DNA of 51,216 bases from Diphasiastrum complanatum. Lineage: Eukaryota > Streptophyta > Lycopodiopsida > Lycopodiales > Lycopodiaceae. The notes below the pieces were generated by a model. That model saw nothing but the letters and a program-made list of their open reading frames with translations, was not told the DNA's origin and did not search any database. Each line of letters begins with the position of its first letter. Position 1 is the first letter of the stretch. The stretch is from NCBI GenBank assembly GCA_029204225.1, contig MU831879.1:47501-98716 (forward strand). The letters run 5' to 3'. A program made the translations under genes and the position numbers. This document shows positions 10,831 through 22,064 of this stretch, in pieces.

Positions 10831-11266
10831 TTACAACAAGTAATGGATATGAAAAAAAAAGTTTTTTCAATGACTTTGATGGTCAAGTTGATGATCAAGA
10901 GGTTGATTTGAAAGGGCTTCAACAACATGAAAGGAGAGATGGCAATTTGGAGCTAGTCAAGAGCATCAAAGGAGAATCAATTGGCAAAGATGTTATGGAT
11001 CTATTTTTGCAGGTTATTGAAGACTCAAGTAAGGTCAAAGGAGTAGCAAGGAAGTGTTTTTCAAGTCTACTCTACTTGTTCTATCTCATTTTTTGAGCAA
11101 TTTCATGTGGATGTGTGCAAATTGTCAAGATATGGTCAAACTAGCTACATTGGTGAGCATCATTTTGATGTTGGATTTGTACTAGCATTCTTGGATAGTT
11201 TTGTTAATGGAAATGAAACTATTGGAGGTTTATTATGTCACTCATTCATGGCCAAGTCATCAAGTG
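10831..11266 (+). other. sequence of unknown origin between copia-2 and copia-3
   Basis: Open frames continue to 11096 and from 11107, with no recognised domain. It may be sequence joined by the RT deletion or host DNA. No LTR or polypurine tract for copia-2 is visible. Confidence 0.4.
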
Positions 11267-11989
11267 TGTTGGAAATGGCGAACTCAGCAACCATTCCATG
11301 TCGTTCCCCAATGTCGAATTCACCAAACAGTCGGACATTGAAGTGATCGACGAATGCTCCTACAACCAATCCCTAAAAGGGCCGACATATCGACAGTCAC
11401 CGAATAGTCGGACCCCCTACCAAATAGTTGAAGTGCAGAATAAGATTATCGGGCATGGCCGAACTATCGGAACCATAGCTCGTTGGGCAGGCATTGGCCT
11501 CCCGATGTCGGGCATGAAGCTATCAAGCTGTCATGCTCAGCCGCCAAAAAGCAACGTTATTGGAGAGGCACTTAACTAGAGATTTAGGAAAAAATTCTCT
11601 TTTAATGATTAGTTGATCCTTCTTGTAATCTCACAATGTGAGACATAAGTATAGGATAGAACTCAAAACAAAGATATAGAGAGATCTGCAAAATAGTAGA
11701 AAATATAATTGTAAGAGGTGCGTCGGCTGCCAACGAACGAGACACTACCGACTCACTCTGTAAACAAAATACATATGCAAATGCACGCTCTGATCTTCCA
11801 ACTTTGTTGTTGAGTTATGTGTCTGATTGATTGATTGCTATATTGATTTGTGATTTGTAGTTGAGTATCTAGGTCCTGCAAATTCAATGCACAATGTAGC
11901 GCATTTCCGTCAAGTATAGGCGCACACACAGCTGAGCACCAAACACTTTGGCTAGCAAAATAAACAAAACAAAGAACAAAAAATCTACA
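11267..11989 (+). mobile_element. 5' LTR of copia-3 (723 bp)
   Basis: Begins TGTTGG at 11267 and ends CTACA at 11989, directly followed by a perfect tRNA-iMet primer site. It is slightly richer in GC than its surroundings. The five bases before it (AAGTG, 11262-11266) would be the target duplication, but the 3' LTR is not in the window, so this cannot be confirmed. Confidence 0.75.
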
Positions 11990-12003
11990 TGGTATCAGAG
12001 CGG
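11990..12003 (+). other. primer-binding site of copia-3
   Basis: TGGTATCAGAGCGG directly abuts the LTR end and matches the plant initiator tRNA-Met complement over at least 12 bases. Confidence 0.85.
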
Positions 12004-12022
12004 AGTGTCTAGATAACACAAT

Positions 12023-12655
12023 ATGGCTACTAAGATTCAGAATAGGATTGCAATCAATCTTGATGGGGCGAACTATCGAGTCTGAAAGTTCAAAATCAAA
12101 ACACTCTTGAAGGGTGAAGGAATCTGGTCAGAGACCGATCTCACAGAAGAAAAGCCAAAAATCAAACAAGTTGTTGATTGTCAGATCAAGACAAGAAAAT
12201 CTTTACCAAGCAAAGATCATCAGCAGACATGATAGCATATTAAATGCATCAGAAAATGAAAATCATCTATGGCACAGAAGAATGTATCATCAGAATATGA
12301 GTAGTTTGTACGACATGAGCAAAAAAGAGATTGTCACAGGTCTGAAGATAACAAGACCTGAAACTGACTTTTGTAAAGCCTATTAGAAGGGCAAACAACA
12401 TCGAAGTCCATTTGTGCACGAAGGAAGAAGAACCAAGAAGATTCTTGAGCTCATTCACTCAGATGTGTGCAAATGGATGAAAGTCAACTCACTCTCAAGA
12501 TTATGATGCTTTGTCACTTTCATTGATGATTATAGCTGGATGACAACAATATACTACATAAAGAAAAAATCATAAGTGTTTGATGCCTTCAAGAAGTTCA
12601 TGGCATTCATAGAGAGACACACCTCCAAGAAAGTGCAAACTATCAGGTCTAACAA
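12023..12655 (+). pseudogene. copia-3 gag joined to pre-integrase and integrase by deletion, with stops
   Basis: ATG 12023 opens a typical copia gag start (INLDGANYRV, then KFKIKTLLKGEG) with TGA where tryptophan is expected. After about 60 codons the sequence jumps to the pre-integrase zinc region (NENHLWHRRMYHQN, KGKQHRSPF) and then integrase (ILELIHSDVC, FVTFIDDYSW, VQTIRSNNS). The rest of gag and all of protease are deleted. Further stops lie near 12384, 12504 and 12571. Integrase ends abruptly at about 12656, where the gypsy element begins. Confidence 0.8.
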
Positions 12656-12664
12656 CTCGCCGCG

Positions 12665-14777
12665 CTATCGGAGAATAATATGGACTCTTGTGCATATAGG
12701 CGAGTGCATCCAGATACCGTGTCGGGGAGGTTTTTCTTTGAAGATATAGTTGATGGTGCCAGGTGGGTGTGGATCTAGGAGCTTGACCGCTTCCTTATGA
12801 GTTTTGTAATGATCAAGATTTGGAAGGATGTAGTTGCCTCGTTCCTTAGTAGTTTGATACTTCTTTGAAAACTCTTGAGATATAAGCAAATCCTTGCTAT
12901 TGCATTGGGCATGATCTTGTGTCTTATTGTGGGTGCTTCAGCTGCCAAGGCATGTTCTTCTTGTGGATCAGGTTGAGGGGAGAGAGGTGGTGAAGGGTTA
13001 GATTCAGCAATGTGTTGAGATTCTAGAGAAAATTAGCATTGAATGAAGGGAAAGTTAGTTGTGTCGATGGGGTTAGAGGCAGAAGAGTGGAAGAGATGGT
13101 GTTGGGAGGAAGTACCACCAGTGTCCTGTGATTTAGTTGGTGGAGGAGTTGCCGATACTTGTCGTGGTCCTTGGAATGTAGAGCCTTGATTGATTGATGG
13201 AGGCCCTTGGAAACCTGTCCCATCTCCACCATCGTAATGATGTCTGGAGTCATGAAATTGGGTTTGTTCTGCATGGACGGAAGGTGCCCATTGTGTGGCC
13301 ACCTTTAACTTTTCTTCCATGGTGGCAATATGTTGGTTTAGGGCCTTGATGGAGGTAGCATAGGATTGCCACATTTGGTATGTTGTTCTGTCGTGGCCTT
13401 TAACTTTGTGCCAACTGTTGATACACCTTTGAGTTCTCTCGGGAATAGCTGGAGGTGCAAAGTTGGTGAAGTTGACTTGCACCAACTGTTCCTTCATAGC
13501 AGAACGTGTTGTTGTTGTGGCTGCCAAGGTGTCGTCTCTCTCCATAGTAAGGTTTGTCATTAGAGTGTGGAGATGGGAGATTTGTTGATTCCTAAGCAAG
13601 ATTTGGTGCTAGAGGTGGTTGAGCATATGCTGCTATGGTTGGATGTGTGCATTCAAATATTGGATTTGCAACTGTTGTTGCTTGAATTTTGTCTCCAACT
13701 TTGTCTTCTCCTTCTGAAGATTTGCAAGGGCTCCATCATCGAATTGCCTCATTGTGAACTGATCACCTAAGATGCCAAAGATGTTGTACTGGAGCTCGTT
13801 CACCAACCAAACCACTTTTTGGGCTGCTAGTGGTAATTGCTCCCAAGGTCCAACGTCAGGAAGTGGGCGGGTATAGTCTGTGTAGGGCATGGGGTTGAAT
13901 GAAAGAAGATCTGGAATTGGTGGAGGAGAGGAATTGTGAAAAAATGCAGGTGGAGGTGATTGAGATATGGGAGGAGATGTCTGTAGAGGTCATTGAGGTC
14001 TTAGAGGAGGCGAACGTGGAGGTGATTGAATTTGTGCTAGAGAAATGTGGATCTGATTAGTTGTGACGATGGTGGATGTGGTTCGTGTTAATAGTTGTAA
14101 TGCAAAATCATCTACATTGACCGCAGAGTCAAGTAGGTTGGAAGAATGTACAAGTGAGGGCTTTCGTGGGATAGTGGAATTGAAACCCATGTTAACTTTT
14201 CAAAAACTTTTTCTACCTACTTGAGTGGAATCATTCATGGTGAGGGTTAAGGAAAATAGATCGCTTGGTGGAATGAGATCTATTTTAACAATATGGACCT
14301 CGACCATGGCCATGAGAATTTCTGAGGCTGCCTTGAGCTTATGATCCTTGATGAGTATGATGGCAATGTCGTCGTTGGTTTGTGCAAATGTCTTTTTGTC
14401 ATTCACCAGCAAGAACTTTGTGAAGTATTTGGAATCATAGCTAGTACCCTTGCCATGAATCGTCTCGCCCAGGCTAGGAAATCCAATGCTTTGTAGATGC
14501 TTTGGGGAGATGTCGATTATGGTATGATTGCCATCCTTTGAGGTGATCCGGAATGAATGGAACTCATCTAAATAAGTGGAATAGGCCGCTCGAACCAAAC
14601 TCTGACTTTGTTGATCATAAAAATAAGTCAGATCAAAGCCAAGGTTAGTGAAAAGATCCTTGGCCAAGATCAATGCATGAGTATAATTCTTGATGGAGAT
14701 CAAGAATATATATCACCCGCATAAGGTTTGGGGGCCTTACGGTAATGGAGTGAGAGAGAAGTGTCTCTGGAGGCCAT
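12665..14777 (-). pseudogene. extra ORF of the gypsy element: coiled-coil protein of unknown function
   Basis: Starts at ATG 14777 (MASRDTSLSLHYRKAPKPY). One frameshift near 14705 leads into a single frame kept open to about 13033, apart from stops at about 14200, 13990, 13633, 13620 and 13033; a further frame change leads to the end at 12665. Parts: an amino domain of about 200 residues; a proline/serine linker; a segment with PWEQLPLAAQKVVWLVNELQ; a coiled coil rich in Lys, Gln and Leu; and a Gly/Pro/Thr-rich tail. No membrane segment, zinc motif or enzymatic motif is visible, so it does not look env-like. I do not recognise the family. Confidence 0.6.
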
Positions 14778-14886
14778 GATAGCAGTACAAAAAGAGTTCT
14801 AGAAAGTTTTGGAAATTTTGAAAATTCTAGAAATTTTTAGCATGAACTCTCTTGCAGAAAATGAACTCGTGGAGAAGATGGGGAGT

Positions 14887-14898
14887 CCTATATATAAA
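14887..14898 (-). promoter_or_regulatory. TATA-like box upstream of the extra ORF
   Basis: On the minus strand TTTATATATAGG lies about 110 bp upstream of ATG 14777, followed by a purine-poor leader. The arrangement resembles a plant core promoter and could give the extra ORF its own transcript. Inference only; AT-rich sequence produces such boxes by chance. Confidence 0.35.
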
Positions 14899-14899
14899 T

Positions 14900-15475
14900 T
14901 TTTTTGGGCAAGAAATCGCAATTTCACCCAGTAATCGTCCTCAGTGCCTACGATGTCTTAGTGAGGTTTGCAAATTTTGAGACAGTGTTATGAGATCTGA
15001 CAAGTTCCTGTAAGTGATTTTTTGTACAAAAATGAATGAAATTGTTTGAATGTATAAAAATTGACATGATCAGAATTCATGGGTGATTGAGAAATCGTGC
15101 AATTGATTTTGAGGCTTAGCAAATTATCTACGAATTCTATCAGTGATGATCTGATGAAAAATTTGATGTTTTTCTAATTCTAGAAGGTCTGATTCTGTAC
15201 TGAAATTTGCGAAGGTGATAAATGAATTGTACACAATGAAAATAGGTGTAGGCAAATTCTATCTGTTATGATTGTGCATCGTAAATTCATAAAAAGGAAT
15301 GAATCTGGTGGTTGCTTAGAAAAAGACTGATTGTATTCTCGATCTGATGATATCTCGGTGGTCTAAAGAATAAACATACTAAATTTTTTTTTGTCAAAAT
15401 GGCAAGCAGTTAGAAAATAAAAATAAATAAACAAAATTTAGAAAATAAAACAGATTAGTACATATCAAGATAAAA
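14900..15475 (-). other. spacer between integrase and extra ORF, similar in style to the gypsy leader
   Basis: AT-rich, no long frame. It shares short phrases with the leader at 21240-22050, such as AAGGTCTGAT and AAGGTGATA, and the same AAATTCG-rich texture. It may be a diverged duplication of the leader; alignment would be needed to decide. Confidence 0.35.
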
Positions 15476-16613
15476 ACAGGGTTCGTTGTACTTTCTGAGT
15501 CTGCTTTCGTTGACCACAGAGTCTAAGGTATCGCCTTGTAGGGTTTGGAGTTGGACATATCGAGAGGCAAATATCTTTTGAATGACATAAGGTCCTTGGC
15601 CAAAAAATTTCAGTTTGCCCTTAAATGTCTTGGCTTGGTATAAGAGGACCTTATCTCCAACTTGGAATTCCTTGAGTTTTAAAGATCAATCATGCCATGC
15701 CTTTTGTCGACATTTGTGGACTTGTTGAGCATGGATGTTGATTCGTCATGTTTCACACAGTTGTTCCAGATGGAATAATGTATTAGCTAGAATTTGTCGA
15801 TTATCTAGCTCTAGATTATCTGCTACTCGTAGGGATGGAATATGGAATTCCGTAGGCTTCCTGCTAGAAAGGGGTTAATCATGTGGCTCACTTTAGTGCG
15901 ATAGGCCCATAGAGTGGCGTGAAGTTTTAGTTTCCAATCAGATCGCTTGGACTCGACGATTTTCGTTAGAACACCACATAAGATTTTGTTGGTGGATTCC
16001 ACTTGGCCATTAAATTGTGGATAATAAAGAGAACTTTTGCATTGTACCACAAAGAATTTTGAAAGTAGATATGCTATGACAGAGTTAAAAAAATGTGTAC
16101 CCCTATCATTGATAAGTTCTAGAGGACATCCAAAATGAATGATAACTTGTTCATAGAGAAATTTTGTGGTAGAACAGCAGCTCTAGCTTCGGCCCATTTG
16201 GTATAGTAATCCGTAGCCACTACAATATATCTAGATTGAGTGTGTTGAGCAGCGGGACTGGTCGGTCCAACATAATCAATCCCCCATTTCGAGAAGGCTT
16301 GATCAGTCGTGACAGGGTGTAAAGGCATAAAGTCAGTTTTTTGAAAATATTTTGTCCTTTGACAAACATCACAAGCCTTTATGCAGGTGTGGGTATTCTT
16401 GAAGAGAGTTGGCCACCAAAATCCTGCCAAGAGGACTTTTTTGGCGGTCATTTCGGAAGAGAAATGACCAGCTCCAACACCTTCGTGAGTTAGGGGTATG
16501 ATTGAGGTCATTTCACCTTCAGTAAGACACTGTCGGATAATTCCATCTAAATCTTGCTTGTAAAGTTGGCTTGCAATTAACGTATAAGGATTTGTTTGAG
16601 GACCAATGCACAT
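15476..16613 (-). pseudogene. gypsy integrase, frameshifted
   Basis: The amino zinc region shows HEGVGAGHFS then CDVCQR (HHCC). Catalytic residues are visible in WGIDYVGP, LINDRGTHFFN and YPQFNGQVESTNK; the usual G before NGQ is replaced by F. A single-base frameshift near 16150 breaks the core, with YEQVIIHFGCPLEL continuing in the new frame. After a further break at about 15823 the C-terminal part reads VGDKVLLYQAKTFKGKL and then GPYVIQKIF, the usual small beta-barrel. No chromodomain follows. Confidence 0.8.
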
Positions 16614-18176
16614 TGTTCGGGTTTGAAAAAGGAGGGATACATCTGCCCTGAAGTTAAATATTTAGTAGTATCCTTGTCCCAAACTGGGTTATAGTCAACT
16701 TGAAAAAGAATGGAATCAGGTAAATCATCGTTGATGCCTTGGTCAGGAGTTGATAGATTAGGGATTTGGGATAGATGTTCTGCTAGAAAATGTTGAACAT
16801 CCTTTCTAGCAACAATTCGAAATTCAAACTCGCGTAACAACAAGATCCATCGAGTAATGCAAAAATTGTGCAAGTTTTATTGATGAGGTAGAGAAGTGCT
16901 TGATACGCAACAATTTTTTCTAGGATATAATGGCAAAACTTCTGAACCACATACAGCATCGCCAAAGCTTCACGCTCGATAGTAGTGTAATTGACTTTAG
17001 CGGGGATCAATTGTCTGCTGAGAAATCGGATTGGATAATCCTTTTTGAATTCTCCCGGTTGGGTGAGCACTGTCCCAATGTCATACTTGGATGCATCGGT
17101 ATGCACATGAAATTCCTTGGAGTAATCAGGAGCCCGGAGAATATGTGCATTGGTGAGGGCTTCTTTCAACTGAATGAACGCAACTTGTTCTTCATCAGTC
17201 CATTTGGGAACAATGACCACTTTATAAAATAATCGTGCTTTATTTGTGAAATTGAGAATAAAGCAACGATAATAATTAGCGTGGCCTAGGAATGAATAGA
17301 CTTCACAAATAGTACGTGGTTTTGGCAGATTTTGAATGATCAAAACTTTGTCAAGGTCAGTTGAGATGCCATTTTTTGAAATGATATGCCCTAAGATGAT
17401 GTCATGTGTTATCCAAATCTGGCATTTTTCAGGGTTCAAAGAGATTCTGAAGCATTGACATTGAATAATTTTTTTTCTAGCATAGATGGATGACGTGTTT
17501 CTTCGAAATGTGCTCCTAAATTGTCCAAGTAAACTTGTAGGGTATCTTCCATCTGCTGAGAAAAAGCAGCTTGCATAACACGCTGGAATCTGCTAGGGGC
17601 ATTACAAAGACTGAAAGGCATGACTTTCCAACAAAAGGTTCCCCATTCTGTGGCAAGAGTTGTTTTATGTTGATCTTCTTCAACAATTTGAATCATATTG
17701 TAGCCACTAATGCCATCTAAGAATGAGTAGGCCTCATCTCCTGCTAGATTTTCTAAGATGGATTCGCTGAAAGGTAACGAAAAATGATCACATTTTGTGA
17801 TAGCATTAAGTTTCTTAAAGTCGACGTAGATGCGGAGTTTTCCATTTTTCTTAGGAACGATGACGATTGGGGAAATCCACTCAATATGTTCGATTTCATA
17901 AATGAATCCTGCATCTAACAGGCATTGTAATTCTTCTTTTATTTCGGCCTTGTAGATGGGATTGCATCGGTAGGGACGACTAACAGTTGGCCTCACAGCC
18001 GGTTTAAGGAGAATACGATGCACAACTACTTGGGGTGAGACTCCTTTCATGTCTTTATAGGACCAAGCAAAGACATGTCGATATTTGCACAAAAGTTTCT
18101 CAAGCCTTTTGCGTTGCTCACGATTGAGGTGAGCCCCGATGTGAACAAGGCATTCGATGATTCTCATTGGGCTCAC
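16577..18176 (-). pseudogene. gypsy reverse transcriptase and RNase H, frameshifted, mutated YLDD
   Basis: RT runs from 18176 with RPYRCNP, VPKKNGKLRIYVDFKKLN, then SFLDGISGYNMIQI and TFCWKVMPFSLCNAPSRFQR. The catalytic box reads VYLDN instead of YLDD, so one metal-binding aspartate is lost. A frameshift near 17440 moves the rest to MNPEKCQIWITHDIILGHII, then SFLGHANYYRCFI. RNase H follows: FHVHTDASKYDIG, then YTTIEREALAMLYVVQKF and YQALLYLINK, with another break near 16850 leading to WILLLREFEF. Only one RNase H domain was seen. Confidence 0.85.
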
Positions 18177-18866
18177 TCAAGGAGAGAGTGATGGTTTGTG
18201 CAGGGCCTTCATAGAGTGAATTACCATTCGGATCACGTTGAGCTTGTGGTAATTGGATAGTCACATCCTCGATTGTATAATCCTGAAAATATGCAGGCAC
18301 ATCATGTGCGGGTGATTCGAGGCCCGGGCCTTGTCTTTCAATTGTCTGGATGGTGATTTGGGAGGTTTTGGATTGGTGTATGAGCTAAGGCTATTTAAGG
18401 AACTTCTCAAACAGTGGTAAGATCTCCAGGCGGTTGGATGAGAAGTGGTAAGATCTCCAGGTGTTTGGATGAGAAGTGGTTTCTTCATCTTCTCCTTCAT
18501 AGTATTGCCATGAGGTTGTGGCTTCAGAGGACATGAGGTGTGCGGATGAGGAATTGGTGGCACATCATGGAGGATTTCATCATCAATTTGAAAAATGGTT
18601 TCTTCCTCGCATAGGTCTCATGGATAAGTTGGTTGTTTGACACGGTATAGTTTGCTATCAGGTTTTTTGACCACAACCTTGGAAACTGGTTCCACTTTGG
18701 ATGAATGTTGCGGGAAAGTTTTGAGTGGAAGTGCCTCCATGCAGTTGAGAATTTGAATATCAGAAATGTCTGAATCTTCTGGCCAATTCTGAATTCGCAA
18801 GACATTTTCGTCATCTACAAATAAATCTTCTGATTCATTAGTAGGTAGCCATGCAACGTTTAACAA
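18177..18866 (-). pseudogene. gypsy linker between protease and RT
   Basis: Low-complexity acidic and serine-rich frames (PTNESEDLFVDDENVLRI, WPEDSDISDIQILNC) connect protease and RT with several frame changes. Such long variable linkers are common in plant gypsy elements. A direct repeat (GAGAAGTGGTAAGATCTCC and neighbours) occurs at about 18411-18478. No separate function can be assigned. Confidence 0.5.
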
Positions 18867-19029
18867 ATCATCATTGTGTGGAAGAATATCAATAAATTCA
18901 TATTAATGATAGGCGTGTCTAGATCAGGTGGTTGTTCATTATCATTCAGTGGCTATAGGTACAATCAGCCTGATTTTGAGCACAATAATCAGCATTTACA
19001 CAATCAATCGTAGCCAAACTGTGGCTCCA

Positions 19030-19560
19030 GTTTATGATATCAGTGGATTCAACATAATGACATTTCTCTTGGTGGACTGGTATGGCTCAATCACGGAATT
19101 GGTAGTAGATGAATCAGTTTCGTGGAAGCGTGCAGGTTTGAGTTTCCCAGATGAATCAATGGTAATGGAGCTATCTCTATTACCAAAGGTGACTCGGCCT
19201 TTGTTCCAGTCATGAACGACCAAGCAGACTTATAGGAATAGGTGTTACTAGGAATATCGAGTACAACCAGGTCTATGAAAAAATTTAGTCTTCCTAGTTT
19301 TATCAGAATTTGTGAGAGGAATCATGTAGGTTGGACCACACTTTGGTCAACCATCATGAGTTGACAAGTGGGTTTGGTGAGTTTGTCTCTTAGGTTCCAT
19401 TCCAATATGAGAGATGTGAATATGATGTTGACACTTGAGCCACCATCTAATATAGCTAATACTTCTCAGGATTGGCGATGAGTAGCTAGAATTTTGATGT
19501 TGGCCCTTTCATTGAGTAGATTGGTGAGGTGTAATGGAATTTCAAGTAGCTCATCGGGAG
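19030..19560 (-). pseudogene. gypsy aspartic protease
   Basis: The active-site strand reads VLAILDGGSSVNIIF (about 19430-19480), the DGGS form usual in plant gypsy elements. It is preceded by LLNERANIKILATHRQS with a TGA. The C-terminal part includes VVHDWNKGRVTF, corresponding to the block after the flap and ALLG/LLGRPW region. Several frame changes make it non-functional. Confidence 0.7.
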
Positions 19561-19632
19561 TGGTCATTTCAGTGGATTGGAGTTGTTGTTTTCACTTACC
19601 CGCATGTTTCCATAGAACATGGAAAGGGAGAG

Positions 19633-21231
19633 TCATGTTAGCTTGTAATAGATCTCTCTAGACTTTAGTGCCTTCAAGGGTTTTAGTCTCAAAAGGCATG
19701 TGAGGTGCGTGATGGGACGTGGAAGAGTGTTGGTTTGCATTTTGAATCTGTTGTGACGATATTTGTGATGCAACCAAATTTCTTCGGAAAATTGAGGATA
19801 TACAATGGGTACAACCTTCACTCAGGGGAATGTTGGGCTGTTGGATGTTGTTGGTGGGTGCAATGGTAGGAGCTTGACATTGGGTTTGTGTGGGTTTGTG
19901 CACGAAAGACCCAGACTACCTGAGTTTTGACTGGCAAGGTTTCTACTTGCATGGAGCATATAGGAGCAGCTGGTTTAGATCTGGAAGGACAATCCTTCAC
20001 ATGGTGTTCAATGCCGCAATTTTCACAAGCTGGTGAAAAGTGAGTTTTGTTTGGGCAACGAATATAAGCATGTTTACCTGCACATATAAAGCATCCGTGA
20101 ATAGTTGATGGGTTGCAAACATAGCTTGGTTAGGATCATAGGTTGGGGCATTGGGGTGTCTTCCACATATTAAGTTGCTGGATCGATAGAATTTGGATCA
20201 ATATAATAGACAGCTTGTTGTGGAGCAGGTTGATTAATGACGAACTGTTGATGTGGTGGATATTGATTTGGGGTGCAGTTGGTCGTGGTTGATAGACTCC
20301 TGGTCCCAACATAGGTTGATGTGGATTGTAAGCACGGTATTGTCGATACATGGGTCTGGAGTCTACCGGATACTGGTGTTGCAGTTCGGGACATTCATTG
20401 GCAGTGTGATTCTGTGAACATATATTTTCTCTTGTTGGAAATGATTTGTCAGCAATATTGTTCATAGCGGTCTGGGAATCAACAGTAAATTTATCCATAT
20501 GGGTTTGTTGAGCTATCTGCCAAGTTTTCATTTGATGTAGCAGTTCTGAGGATTGGGTGGTATTTTTGAACTTCTGATGGTTAAGACGTTCGTGATTCTT
20601 GGATTTCTTTTCACGACTATCAAAGTTTTCTTCTCGGATGGCATTGGTCATTACATCCTTAAGTTGATCACAAAGGTCAATTGGTTTCAATTCTCGGAAG
20701 ATATTTTTAGGAAGTCCAACCAAGAACAATTTAATAGCCATTCGTTCAATGATAGTCTCGTCAATACATACATACCTTGAGGCATTTAAAACGCTCAATG
20801 TAGCTTCTAACATACTCTTCGCGATGCATCTTAATATGTGTGGTTTGGATGAATGGGCTCTGAGTAAGTTTAGAAGCTTTGAAATGCTTGATGAGAGTGT
20901 CTTCGAGGGTAGTCCAAGAAGAGAGATCAGGAGCTTTGAGGTTGAGGTACCACTCTTTGGCAGTTCCATAGAGCACCATAGGGAATAAATATCTGAGCTT
21001 TTCAGTTTCAGAGGTGTCTCCATAGAAGCGACATGCATTATCAAAGTCTTGGAGAAATCTAACTGGGTCAGATCCTCCATCGTACTTTGGTGCATCGATG
21101 CGTAAAATTCTGCGTTCTAGGCATGGAGGTGTAGGATTGGAGGATTCAGCACAATCTCTTGACATGATGCAGAATGAGGAATAACAATACAGATGATCAG
21201 TACAATACTGTACTTGGCCAAAAGAGGTCAA
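19633..21231 (-). pseudogene. gypsy gag with two CCHC zinc knuckles, frameshifted
   Basis: Capsid-type gag starts near MSRDCAESSN (about 21165): IDAPKYDGGSDPVRFLQDF, then KLRYLFPMVLYGTAKEWYL and SWTTLEDTLIKHF, the retrotransposon gag fold. A frameshift near 20780 leads to KLFLVGLPKNIFRELKP and a Gln/Pro/Tyr-rich region. Knuckles follow: CFICAGKHAYIRC at about 20045-20085 and CENCGIEHHVKDC at about 19985-20022; a partial one (ENICSQNHTANECPE) lies near 20400. The spacing C-X2-C-X3/4-H-X4-C fits RNA-binding knuckles. Confidence 0.8.
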
Positions 21232-22048
21232 AAAGGTGGTTTTTTTGCAGAATAGGGAATTTGGACAAGAACTGAAATTTTCTGGTGTAACAAAATTCGT
21301 AGCCAGGACTAGAAATCATGGACAAACTGATGAGTCGAAATACAATACTCGCAAATTTTGATAGGGACTTTATACTATGAAAATACTGATTTTTTTTTGT
21401 ATTATTTTGGAATTTTTTAAAGAATGAAATTCGTAGAGGGTGTATAGAAAAGTTTCAGACTATGGACGATTTCGTGGTAGGGTCGGCGATTTCTGAAACG
21501 AAAGGTTTGTTGACAAACATGGGAATTAGTGGAAAAAGTGCTTTTCTGACAAAAAATAGACTAAATCTGAGAGATGAAATTCGTTGAGCTTCCAAAGGTC
21601 TGATCTTGCATAGATCTAGCCTCAATAAAGTCGGCGAATTCTAAGACAAAGATTTGGTTGAAAAACAGTGGATTTTGACAGTATAACAGGGTGTTTTCAG
21701 AAAACCTGAGAATAGTCAGAAATCGCAAAGGTGATAGGATGAAAGAAATCGCAGAGGTGATAGGATGAAAAATCAGGGTCTGTTATGGCTACAGACAGCT
21801 CGGCGAATTTTGATATACCTGGTTGATTGAAAAAAATGTCACTTGGATCACTTCTTTCAAAGAAAATGCTCAAGTTGACACACTTTTTTGCTTCCCTCCA
21901 GCTTGATGGATTGCTCAGTAGCTCGTTTAGGACCTAAAGAGAAGTCTTGTGCTGGAGTGTGAAGAAAAAAACAGGCAAAGCAAGCATACACACAAGAAGG
22001 TTAGCAATGAAAAAGAAAACAAGAAAGCTATGTAGATAAACTTAAAAA
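21232..22048 (-). other. gypsy leader between primer site and gag
   Basis: No coding frame. It contains many degenerate copies of an AAATTCG(T)AG-like phrase and a tandem duplication of 26 bp (GAAATCGCA-A/G-AGGTGATAG unit) at about 21720-21771. Likely untranslated leader. Confidence 0.5.
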
Positions 22049-22049
22049 G

Positions 22050-22063
22050 CGGCAATGGCGCCA
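22050..22063 (-). other. primer-binding site of the gypsy element (tRNA-Asp type)
   Basis: On the minus strand TGGCGCCATTGCCGC lies one base after the LTR end. The plant tRNA-Asp complement is TGGCGCCGTTGCCGGGG; the match is 13 of the first 14 bases. Athila/Tat-group elements often use this site. Confidence 0.75.
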
Positions 22064-22064
22064 A

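Noticed and set aside
11753-12019. 88-codon minus-strand frame
   Set aside because: It lies inside the copia-3 LTR and across its primer site, with no motif.
12665-14777. Extra gypsy ORF as an envelope protein
   Set aside because: No signal peptide, hydrophobic membrane segment or fusion-like stretch is visible; coiled coil alone is not enough.
16577-18176. Endogenous pararetrovirus (caulimovirus-type) RT
   Set aside because: An integrase of Ty3 type follows RNase H and LTR plus primer site flank it, so it is a gypsy retrotransposon.
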